From NCBI GenBank assembly GCA_004764695.1, contig SMSO01000037.1, positions 2,041,747 through 2,105,746 on the forward strand: a stretch of DNA of 64,000 nt, in the 5' to 3' direction. Below are positions 33,353-42,421 of the stretch, in pieces. The translations under genes were made by a program, and so were the position numbers. The notes beneath the pieces are model-generated. The model saw nothing but the letters and a program-made list of their open reading frames with translations, had not been told where the DNA came from and did no database searches. This DNA comes from Schizochytrium sp. TIO01 (lineage: Eukaryota; Sar; Bigyra; Thraustochytrida; Thraustochytriidae). The stretch's first letter is position 1. Each line of letters opens with the position of its first letter.

Positions 33353-36300
33353 ATTCTCTTGTTATGCTCTTTTTGTGTGGCCTTTGCGGGCCGCTGTTCG
33401 TCGCACATCAAATTTTCTCCATCCAACCCATTATCCTCTCACCCTTTTTGTCAAAAACAAATAAAACCCAAATTCTACGAAATTTGTTGCCCATGTTTAT
33501 TCTCATAGATTTGAGGGCCATTTTCTTTTTCAACCTGTCCCACTCTTGTCTTACTTATGGTATCCCTTTTCCCACACAAAGCGAACCGGGGTAAAAACAT
33601 TTATTTGGTTTATCTTTCATGTTGTGAATAAATCTCAGCACGCCGTTGCGAGAATTTCTTTGTATCTGGATGCTCACATTACAGTGCTTCTCCCTGAATA
33701 AAAATATCACGTAAGTAGGATCTAGACCTTCTTCGTCAGTGCCAGTTCGCTGCCGCTTGTTGTAAGTAGGTAAGTTAAAACAGGTCTTACAGTAGTACAA
33801 AACTATCAAGTTGTTCTCTGTATGCCATGATAGCATTGAAGAACCCAACTTGAAATCATTAAGGGTTATGTCAACTCATAGACCCTACGTACTGGATTGT
33901 CGTAACCTATGTACTAGCCAACAAAGCTCCTTTTTCAACATATCCCTGTTTAGCATTGTTACGTCAGCAATTATGCAGAATGACCCTTTGACTACGTAGT
34001 AAAGTTGTCAACCTAGTGGTTCAGTCAATTTCAGTGCTCATCAGTTGCTATGGGAATAGTAAATTCAAGTTGCGTGCTAATTGATCATGCTCGCTCTTAA
34101 AATGAAACAAGAACCTTGCAAATAGGCTGACCTCCCATTCCTCAATCCAAAACACTCGGTCTCATATGATTTCAAACAAATCTAACTACCCCCTATTTAG
34201 TCAGCTCCTAATTATTTGTACTTGCAGGTTCGCTTATCCATTCGCAACCACGCAATGCGCAGCTTGAAACCTCCACATCCCAGATTTTCCATCCCCTTCG
34301 TGCACCACTGTACTACTACCTTTCTAGCACTGCTATTCAGCCTTATAATAGACGTACTTAGCATGTGTACCTAAGCCATCAATAATACTCACTCAGACAA
34401 TCAATCAATCAGTCAATCAATCAGATCATCAGACAACCAAGGCTGATGCTACGAGTGCCTATGAGGTATTTAGGCATGTAACTAATCTACTTTCATAAGC
34501 TAGGCCTATAGTATTTTTCTGCTGTCAATGATCGTGTGGTGGTGGGTGGGCACCTCCAAGAAATGGATGGACACTAGCAAGATGTGATAGTTCGGGGCAT
34601 TATGGCGCCGGACTTTGCGTGGCTCCGGCGATTGAGGCAAGACCAAGTGCAGCAAAACTTGCTGCAGACCTCGAACTCCTCAAGGTCCAACTCTTGTGGC
34701 GGTCTGCGGCAGTGACGAGCCCCCTTGGGACTCGTTGCAAGCCCTCCGCCCAGGTGGCTGTAAGCCATGCGTGTCTGACTTGTCTTCAAGACAGTCTATT
34801 CGCATTGAGGTACGTGATAATTTTGAGTGATTGTCAGATCAAGTTGGTGTGGTTGAAAATGAAGGGTCTATGCCTGCCTGCCAAAAAACGCCGCTTCAAG
34901 CATGAAGAGTGTGGCTTGCGTGGCTCGGAAAGGGAGATTCGCACGATTAAAAGTATCGGCGTCCGCTCTGGCGTGTTCGGACATGTCCGGATCGACAGAG
35001 ATGCGGAACGGCGCAATGCTTTGTCAATCTTGTGCAAAAGAGGCGAGTTAACGTTTGCCCCTGCCCTGCTGGTGTATCGGAAGCCCTAGGGCCCTCACCG
35101 TGGCTTGTGCAGGTAGTATCCGTTGTCTACTCGAATATTCTCTTATTTCGCTTTGACTTAGGCACGTTTCTTTGATCATGGCGGTTTATGCCGGAGTGGG
35201 TGGGTGTGGAAAGTAAAGTTTGTAGATATCATCTCGCACAGACCCCATGCATACCACTAGAGACCAGTGAAGACCCAACTAGCTTTGACGAGCATATGCT
35301 TGAATCTTCCGTGTTGATATTCATTGCTGAGGTCTTCCGTTGTATGCTGGACTCGAGATTTTCTCGGAATCGGAAAAGGACGATTTTACTCTTGAACCGT
35401 GTTGTTGATTTAAAGTATGAAAACATCACAAGAAGCTGATTCCTATCCGCAGAACCTGATCAGCATAGTAAGCTTGCTCAGTCAAATGGGTTGCCTGTTG
35501 TGTTGAAGGCGCAGTCCTTGAAGAGGAGTATTTAGTGGATTGTGCCGGAGATGTTATCAAGAGAGGGTGTAAGATTGAGTTTAGTCTCGGACCGTTCTGT
35601 TGTCGTTGGCGCGCAACATTTGAGTCGTGAGCAAAGTACGACCCATGAGGAATTCGTATAACGCTTGGCTTCTGATCAGGCTGCCGCCAAGATGCGAGCC
35701 GTCTCTGAAGACTAAAACGTTGCTATTCTGAGGTTGATCGCTAGACAAGTTTTAGCAGGATTCTTCTTTTCGCTTTTAGTTGCTTATATTTGCTGAGCTC
35801 GATTGGATGTAAATTTCAACGTTTCGCCCGTGATGTTCAAACCTTAGGACACCTTCAGATAGACTCCAAAAGAGGGTTTAAATGAGACACGCTAAGTGAG
35901 ATTTCTGATGGCTATTCGTTTGAGATATACTCTAATCATACGAGCAATAATATTAGTAAATAAAGGTGCGGGGAGTCCGGTTGAAATGCAGAAACATTCA
36001 CATGACTATGCAACACTCGTCTTGTAGGGTGGTCCTCGACAGGGTCGAGATGAGATAGGGTCGGGCAGTTACCGTTTGGTGACGCGCTGTCAATAAAAAA
36101 GCACTCGAGGTCACTGCCCTTCACAGTCTCTCGAGCCGTCTTGGTAGCGTAGAGAAACCGTACCCGGATCGGGTGAATGGTGCGGAGGATCTGACATCGT
36201 TCAATACTGGCCGAACATACTTACTGACTTATCATTGTTATTTTGTCTTTTTACAAAATTCACAGCATTCAGACCCCGACTTATTAATCCTTTGTAAGGA

Positions 36301-37017
36301 TCATGATGTTTTATTATCTGTAAATTTACATTCATGTTAATACTTTTTATTTCTTCTTTTACATTCCGATTTTTATTTTAGTAATCTGAAATTTATGTTC
36401 ACTTCAAAACCATAGGCTAGTCCTTGCCCTCGGTGGATTTTATAAATTTCTGATGTGCAGATTGCAGAAAGATTTTATAGCCCTGTACTTTAGGAAACGG
36501 ACTACGCTTGTGCGGGATGGCCGTGTTTAATTTTGAAGTACTTGATCTTTTTTGTCACGTCTGTGTTTCAGGGTTAGGCGTATATTTATTGTGTAGTGGG
36601 TTAGCCAGATAAAGTCTGTGTCAACACATCTAGCCTCAAGGCCTCTCTCTGCTCTTGAGCTTATTTTATTATAATTATTTATAAGAAAGTAGGTACCTCA
36701 GTCGTAGCACGAGGTAGTAGTATCAATTCTATTCTCTTGATACTTATTGCTTAATTAATAGTATTGCTAGAAGTAGATATAGGTCCCGTGCGTGCACAAT
36801 CAACGCGTGCCGCCACGGTTTGCAATTATTGTCAAAACGCAAGTCATAATCGATCAGAATTCGTTGGGGGACGACGCACCATTGAGTAGCATCGGAAATC
36901 TTTATCTGGGATTATCTGCTAAAGAACAGGAAATACTAAAGTTCGAAAGTGGGTGGCAATTCGTACCATACACCAGCGAGGGCAATCTAACACCCTGAGC
37001 GGGTCGTACCTTTAGTC
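33353..37017. other. AT-rich intergenic region with a possible transposase scrap
   Basis: No intact gene. The only notable coding-like piece lies at about 34.6-35.1 kb (separate entry). The rest is AT-rich with short frames on both strands; CAAT-type repeats occur near 34.4 kb. Confidence 0.5.
34619..35089 (+). pseudogene. Possible degraded transposase-like ORF with a DRD motif
   Basis: An open frame of 156 codons with no ATG at its start (GTG; the first ATG is at 34859). Its C-terminal part is Arg-rich and reads HEECGLRG, IRTIKS and HVRIDRDAERRNALSIL. That loosely recalls the zinc-finger/DRD end of TnpB or Fanzor proteins, but the Asn and Ala spacing after DRD is wrong. No RuvC-I or RuvC-II motif is seen upstream. 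It could equally be chance. I do not assign a family. Confidence 0.22.
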
Positions 37018-38853
37018 ATGCCGGAGCGACTAGATAGCCCTGTGCAAACATGTTTGAATCCTGCAGCTACAGACGAAGCTTGCTCGTCACCTCCTCCTTT
37101 GAATGAAGCATCTATGAATGAAGCCTCATTACCAAGTCACGTTGCAGCAGAGTTTGTCGAGGCCACAAACGAGCAACCTGAACATGATATTCAATCTCAA
37201 TCTCAAGCTTACCCAAATGATGCGAGGCCAGAACTTGAAAGAAAATTGATGAAGTTTACATATGCTGATGAAGTCAAACAACCTTTAGCTGAAATATCAT
37301 GTGGATCAGCATCTACAGGACAAACTCAAACCTACATCTTTTGTGATGACGAAGACCAGGCAGTGGAATTGCTGCGACGAGCAGCTTGTGGAGATGAGCC
37401 AAAAGTTGATGAAGTGCTCCTTATTGAAGAATTAAGTAGTGATGAGGATGAAGAAGCTTTTCAGCGTAGACTTCAGCAAGAGGTTATGAATCACTTATTG
37501 CGACAGCAAGAACCAGTGCGTCAAGATTGTCATCGCATTAAACCTACTAGCGTCTTAGAGTTTGTCAAGGACTTGAGGTCTGATACTGGTAGCGACCCGA
37601 ATGATGATTGCACAAAAGGTAATGAATTGAGACATAGTAATTTCGCAGATAATTTGGGCTTCGAAGAACAGTTTACAAGAAAAGCGCCAGGCTCCCTTAG
37701 CTCACCCACTTTATTATCCACAGAGTCACGCATGCAACATAAATCGCAAAAGCTGCGCAAGGTGCACCAATCTAAGAATTTCAATGAGTATGTAGCTAAA
37801 AGAGAAAAAGGTGGAAAGTCTCGTAAACACGGTGGATTTAAGCATGTGGGACGCCCCGACGATGAGTTGGAACCAATTGAACTGATTTGGGATGTGAACA
37901 TGCCAATGCTTCAGGATCATGCAGGACGTATTGTGAGTTTCTTTGTCCCTCCTGTTGTGTACCTTCCGGTCATGTTTCTAGTAAGAGTGTTTGTCCTCTG
38001 GCCAGTTTTCTTTATTATGCGAGCATCACGTTTTACCGTGAAGGTGTTGGTCCTTGTTTGGTCAATTTTCAAAGGTTTAATCAAAGCAGGGCTGTTTTTC
38101 CCCCATCAGTTGGCTTTAAGAATTCTGCAGTACACAGAAGGTTTCGCATATAGTGTCTTCGGTTACTTCGATCTTTTGAAGAACCAAATTGTAGAACTTT
38201 ATTGGAGTTTTAAAGAGTTAGGTGCATTACTGATTGAAGGCATCCAGGACCGTTTTTCACGACGCCGTCGTCGCCGTCGACACTTCCGTCGTGTGCTGGT
38301 TCTGCGGTTATTGCGTCTCTGGGATGTAATTCTTGATAGTTTTGAGTCTCTTGGGCGTCTCATTTACCTTTTGTTTTTGCCTGCCCGTGTTATTTATCAA
38401 GCTTTGCAGTCATGTGCCACAGCAACAAATATTACTTTGTCAGGCTTTTGGGGTATTCCAATGCGCGTGGGTTCCTTTGTAATTAATTCGCCGTATATTT
38501 TTGGACGACAAGGGAAGCGAACTGTCAAATTCTTCAGAAAGAATCGCAAAGATGTTGCAGACGTGTTGATTGCGCTAGGTTTCTTATTGATACTTGGGAT
38601 GATAATCTCTGGGACATTTATTCCTTTCCTACGAAGCATATTGCACATTTTTGGAGCAATTCTGGAGCTGTTGTTTGGACGCCTCACCAAATTGCAACTA
38701 CCACGTTTGCGCCTCCCAAGATTTAATATGGCAAAATTGAAGGATGCCATGCCGTTTTCTCTTCCAAAGCTGCCAATGCCAGACTTTGGACTGCTTTTTG
38801 GACTTCGTGAGCGAACATTTATGGAGAAGGTTGCTTATGCGTTCTTCTCATAA
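37018..38853 (+). CDS. Unrecognised multi-pass or hairpin membrane protein with a long acidic N-terminus
   Basis: 611 residues, no family recognised. Residues 1-280 are hydrophilic, acidic and probably disordered, including EELSSDEDEEAF. Hydrophobic stretches follow at about 305-365 (PPVVYLPVMFLVRVFVLWPVFF), 425-465 (LGRLIYLLFLPARVIYQAL) and 515-555 (VLIALGFLLILGMIISGTFI). A strongly basic cluster (SRRRRRRRHFRR, about 415-425) lies between them. The C-terminus is Pro/Leu/Phe-rich with amphipathic repeats (LRLPRFN, LPKLPMPDFGLLFG). The layout suggests an ER or organelle membrane protein with a cytosolic tail. Codons are notably A/T-ending compared with the neighbouring prenyl synthase. The start is ATG with stops upstream. 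No intron is needed. Confidence 0.8.
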   Translation: MPERLDSPVQTCLNPAATDEACSSPPPLNEASMNEASLPSHVAAEFVEATNEQPEHDIQSQSQAYPNDARPELERKLMKFTYADEVKQPLAEISCGSASTGQTQTYIFCDDEDQAVELLRRAACGDEPKVDEVLLIEELSSDEDEEAFQRRLQQEVMNHLLRQQEPVRQDCHRIKPTSVLEFVKDLRSDTGSDPNDDCTKGNELRHSNFADNLGFEEQFTRKAPGSLSSPTLLSTESRMQHKSQKLRKVHQSKNFNEYVAKREKGGKSRKHGGFKHVGRPDDELEPIELIWDVNMPMLQDHAGRIVSFFVPPVVYLPVMFLVRVFVLWPVFFIMRASRFTVKVLVLVWSIFKGLIKAGLFFPHQLALRILQYTEGFAYSVFGYFDLLKNQIVELYWSFKELGALLIEGIQDRFSRRRRRRRHFRRVLVLRLLRLWDVILDSFESLGRLIYLLFLPARVIYQALQSCATATNITLSGFWGIPMRVGSFVINSPYIFGRQGKRTVKFFRKNRKDVADVLIALGFLLILGMIISGTFIPFLRSILHIFGAILELLFGRLTKLQLPRLRLPRFNMAKLKDAMPFSLPKLPMPDFGLLFGLRERTFMEKVAYAFFS

Positions 38854-39202
38854 TACTGACCGTAGAGCATATAATTTTAAAGTAAGGCAACCTTAACATT
38901 TGTTTTCATTTCGTTGATCTTGCTTTATTTTAAAAAGTTAAACAGAAGAACTCCACTTTTCTCTTAATTCTCGCTACTTTTGAGCCTAGATTGCATCCAT
39001 GGAATAATATTGAGTGATTAACAGAAAAAAATAATTGATCTGTAAGCAAGCACTAAATAGCGTCCAAGTAAGGTGATAATTTGGTTGACGAAAAATTAGT
39101 TCTCATTATTAAATCTTATTGATACATACATACGAATATGATGAATAAATGACTTGCTGCTTGCAACTCCATGAGAAGTGTAGAGAGTAAGTTGTTTTCA
39201 CA
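38854..39202. other. Convergent AT-rich spacer
   Basis: 349 bp between the 3' ends of the + membrane-protein gene and the - kinase gene; nothing else is seen. Confidence 0.7.
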
Positions 39203-42200
39203 CTACTTGCAGTCCATATCTTCAAACTCATCAAGTAAACATTTTCGAGGGCTTGAATTCAACTCTTCGTTCAATTCAGTGTCAGAGAACTGGTCATTTG
39301 TCAAACGGCGACCCCGCAAGCTCTTTGCGTTACCTCCGTCTGAGACATCGTCTTCACCTTCGTCCGATGCACAGTGATGTTGATGGCTCTTACTGCTATT
39401 AAGCTGGTTGCGACGATACTGGCGCTTATCCAAAGCATGCGAACTCTTGATGGCGCTCTCGCTGGCGTGAAAGCGTTGGCTGCGAGTGTTAGGTCGAGTC
39501 CCTTGACTACGAAGGGTTGAACGTCCCATCCGGTCAGGGGTGACCGGGGAGTCTGCCATGTCACTTTCGGTAAAATCTACAAATGGATGAGGCTGCCCTG
39601 TGCTGGAGGAAGACATTGACGAAGATGATGAAGCTCGACGATGACTGCGCCGAGCAGATGAGGAAGGCGTGGAATCAATCATAGGTGAAAAGTCAACTCG
39701 ACCTTGAACTGTGGACTTAAAGGCAGATGTGGATGATGAGGAAGAAGTACTCCGTCCTACAGGTGCAGGGGTGTCAAGTGGAGATCCACCCCACATTGGC
39801 ATTGGACTGTTGGTCTGTTCGGGTGTTCGCATGGGATCATTGTGGGTTCGAGCAGAAGGTTGGGGAGACCACGCGTGTCGCATCGACATTGGGGAGGTCT
39901 GAAAGATGTCAAGGTCAGGGAGTGCTGTCAGTTTGGCCTGAGCAATCGAGTCTCTTTGTAAAAGCTCCTCTGCAGAAGGTCGTTTTTGTGGGTCGGGGTG
40001 CATCATATCACGAAGCGTGTTATACAGTTCTTGAGATAGACCATCAGGTAAGGGTGGAATATCTCCATCCCGCAGATGGTGCCATGCCCCAGTGTCGGGA
40101 AGATCGACGTCTGCAACAACTTCAAAAAATGAGATTCCGAGCATAAATACATCACCGGCAAAGCTGAACTTATTCTCGAGGACTTCACGAGGAATATATC
40201 GCACATCGCCTTCCTCGCCATCGGCCTCGTCGTCAGGACGCCGGAGGTGGCCAAAGTCGCCAAGCATAAGACGGGATGGCTGCCCGCCCATAAAAAGGTT
40301 TCCTGGTTTGATATCATTATGACAAAGACCATGTTTGTGAAGATGAGAAAGCCCAGATAGGGCATCATACATACAACGCCATATTTGGGGTTCCCCCCAC
40401 TTTGATCGGAGAGATGGGGTTTGCAGGCATACTTCCACATAGTCAAGGAGATTGCCCCCCTGGCAGAATTCCATTTGAATCTTGATGCGGCCTTGTTCTT
40501 TCCAGGCGCAAATGATCTTTACAATATGCGGATGTTCCGGCAGGTCTGCCCATGCATTAGTAGAGCGCAAAAGGCTCTTATACGAGAGAGATACCTCCGT
40601 TGACAAGAAGGGTTCATTGTTCTCTTTCAGAGCGAAAAGACGTGGTGCAGGAGATCGCAGCGGCGGTCGAGGCGGCGTACCTAGCAAGTCTGCTCCTTGT
40701 TTCGTCTGACGGGCGCGCCCTGAACGTGTGGCCCTTGCATTTGAGCTAGAACTAGCACTAGAGCTGCCGGATCCGATTGCCATTGCTGCTCCTTGCCGTT
40801 CTGCATCATCATGAATTTCTTCGACAAGATAAACTGATGCAAAATTCCCAGAACCGATGTCGCGAAGATAGTGCAAACGAGGGATAGTGTAACTCGGTTG
40901 CGTAGCGTTGGTAGGTTTCTTACGTTTCTGTGAAGGCTTTTGTTGATCATTTTTAGGCGGAATGAGCATTTGTGCATCGTTAGACTGCATAGGAGAATTC
41001 GGGTCTAAAGGGGAGAGCGGTGACATCATGCGGCGCAAGTCTCGGCTTACTTTGGCTGGGTTGCGCGCCATGAAGACACGGCTGTACGGCGTGGGTGGGG
41101 GCCGTGGGGTGTACCCAACACGCTCACGAGGAGCCGAGCGGACTTTTTTCCGTAGTTCACCTGTTCTTTTGAAGGCGTCGGGCTCGGGCGTAGGCCTATG
41201 TTCGCTTTGGGTGCGACGAAATACATTAAGAGCACCTCCCTTACTTCCGTTAAGAATTGATGGCGAGGCGGTGTCAGAGATTACGGGTGTGACTGGTGGG
41301 TCAGAGGCTGGCGAGTCACCTGGCGTCTTCAAGCCTCTGGCTACGCTCGGTGGCAGATGGGCAATGTGCCCCCTGCGTTTCCCAGGGTGTTGATGGTCGC
41401 TGTAGAGGTCATCTTCTTCAGCAATGTCATCATCGTCGCTCATGCCATTGCTCCGACGAGACTGTCTATTGCTCGCTGGGTGGCCACCTTGTTGGCTGTT
41501 ATAACGATCTCTGTCTTCGGCCTCTCCGCAGCTTAGCTCGTCCTCGTCATCATCATCAACATGTATCGGTGGTGGCATACCATCAGAAGATATATCCATT
41601 CTCAGTAATGCTGACGCGTTTTCATCATCTGCAGACCCTTTCCTGACGTTTACTTTCCTTGGAGATCCTACCTGGTCAGACTCCACAAGTTCTTCCTCCT
41701 GATGGCTCCTCCTCCTTCTTCTTGACGCCGGGCCGCACCTTGGGCCTGACCTCGACGTAGGTCTCTTCACAGCTTGATCTCCACGTCCTCCCAGATCACT
41801 CCAGCTCACTGAAGAACACCTCCTCGGACCAACCTTTTTCCCGCTCGTCGCAGCACCGTGGTAAAGATGAGAATCATTTTCCCGAAGATTCATCTCGAGT
41901 CCATTTGCGTCAAGATAATCCTTCTCTGACTGACCACAGCCACGGCGCAGGTCCGAGCTAGGTCCTTGAGTGTAGACCCGATCCTCATCCACGAGATTGT
42001 CTTGGTCATGGAGATTCTGTGTCTCTGGAGAGCATTTTGACACCTTCCCTCGCAGGTTTTGGGCCTTACTAGAGTCCTTTTTTACGGAGCTCCCACCCGC
42101 TTCCCCGTCCAGGTCCATGAGCGGAGACGCTGCCCGGAGCGGGGGAGGCGAGATGGCGGTGTCCATACGAACGCATCCATGATTGCTATCTGTGTCTTTG

Positions 42201-42421
42201 TAGTTCATATTCTCCTGTGTCTGGTCTTGCAACGGAGCTGAGTGTGGCGCTGGAGGAGCTAAGGATGGTGGCGTCGCAGACCCTGACGTCATGCCAGCCG
42301 CAGCGCGACGCGGAGTAGGCTCCGGAACACGCGGCGGGCGCAGACGAGCGGAACTCCGCGAACGTTGGCGCCCGCGCGCCGATGAAGAGCTCCTCGTCGC
42401 CGACCTCCGCCGCCCGCTCAT
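39203..42421 (-). CDS. Wee1/Myt1-class protein kinase
   Basis: 1072 residues. The kinase domain spans about 515-820: glycine loop IGSGNFASVYLVEE, catalytic loop CHNDIKPGNLF (near 697), metal-binding GDFGHL (near 717) and activation segment EGDVRYIPREVL (near 733). The E-G-D-x-R-Y pattern in place of an APE-type segment, and D-I-K-P in the loop, are hallmarks of Wee1 and Myt1. These kinases phosphorylate the inhibitory Tyr (and Thr) of Cdk1 to hold cells before mitosis. The 510-residue N-terminus is disordered, Arg/Ser-rich at first (SGRRRSATRSSSSARGRQR) with many Ser-Pro and Thr-Pro sites, suitable for Cdk or polo feedback. A 250-residue Ser-rich tail follows. No transmembrane segment is seen, favouring Wee1 over Myt1. 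The start is ATG. No intron is needed. Confidence 0.9.
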   Translation of the reverse strand: MSGRRRSATRSSSSARGRQRSRSSARLRPPRVPEPTPRRAAAGMTSGSATPPSLAPPAPHSAPLQDQTQENMNYKDTDSNHGCVRMDTAISPPPLRAASPLMDLDGEAGGSSVKKDSSKAQNLRGKVSKCSPETQNLHDQDNLVDEDRVYTQGPSSDLRRGCGQSEKDYLDANGLEMNLRENDSHLYHGAATSGKKVGPRRCSSVSWSDLGGRGDQAVKRPTSRSGPRCGPASRRRRRSHQEEELVESDQVGSPRKVNVRKGSADDENASALLRMDISSDGMPPPIHVDDDDEDELSCGEAEDRDRYNSQQGGHPASNRQSRRSNGMSDDDDIAEEDDLYSDHQHPGKRRGHIAHLPPSVARGLKTPGDSPASDPPVTPVISDTASPSILNGSKGGALNVFRRTQSEHRPTPEPDAFKRTGELRKKVRSAPRERVGYTPRPPPTPYSRVFMARNPAKVSRDLRRMMSPLSPLDPNSPMQSNDAQMLIPPKNDQQKPSQKRKKPTNATQPSYTIPRLHYLRDIGSGNFASVYLVEEIHDDAERQGAAMAIGSGSSSASSSSNARATRSGRARQTKQGADLLGTPPRPPLRSPAPRLFALKENNEPFLSTEVSLSYKSLLRSTNAWADLPEHPHIVKIICAWKEQGRIKIQMEFCQGGNLLDYVEVCLQTPSLRSKWGEPQIWRCMYDALSGLSHLHKHGLCHNDIKPGNLFMGGQPSRLMLGDFGHLRRPDDEADGEEGDVRYIPREVLENKFSFAGDVFMLGISFFEVVADVDLPDTGAWHHLRDGDIPPLPDGLSQELYNTLRDMMHPDPQKRPSAEELLQRDSIAQAKLTALPDLDIFQTSPMSMRHAWSPQPSARTHNDPMRTPEQTNSPMPMWGGSPLDTPAPVGRSTSSSSSTSAFKSTVQGRVDFSPMIDSTPSSSARRSHRRASSSSSMSSSSTGQPHPFVDFTESDMADSPVTPDRMGRSTLRSQGTRPNTRSQRFHASESAIKSSHALDKRQYRRNQLNSSKSHQHHCASDEGEDDVSDGGNAKSLRGRRLTNDQFSDTELNEELNSSPRKCLLDEFEDMDCK

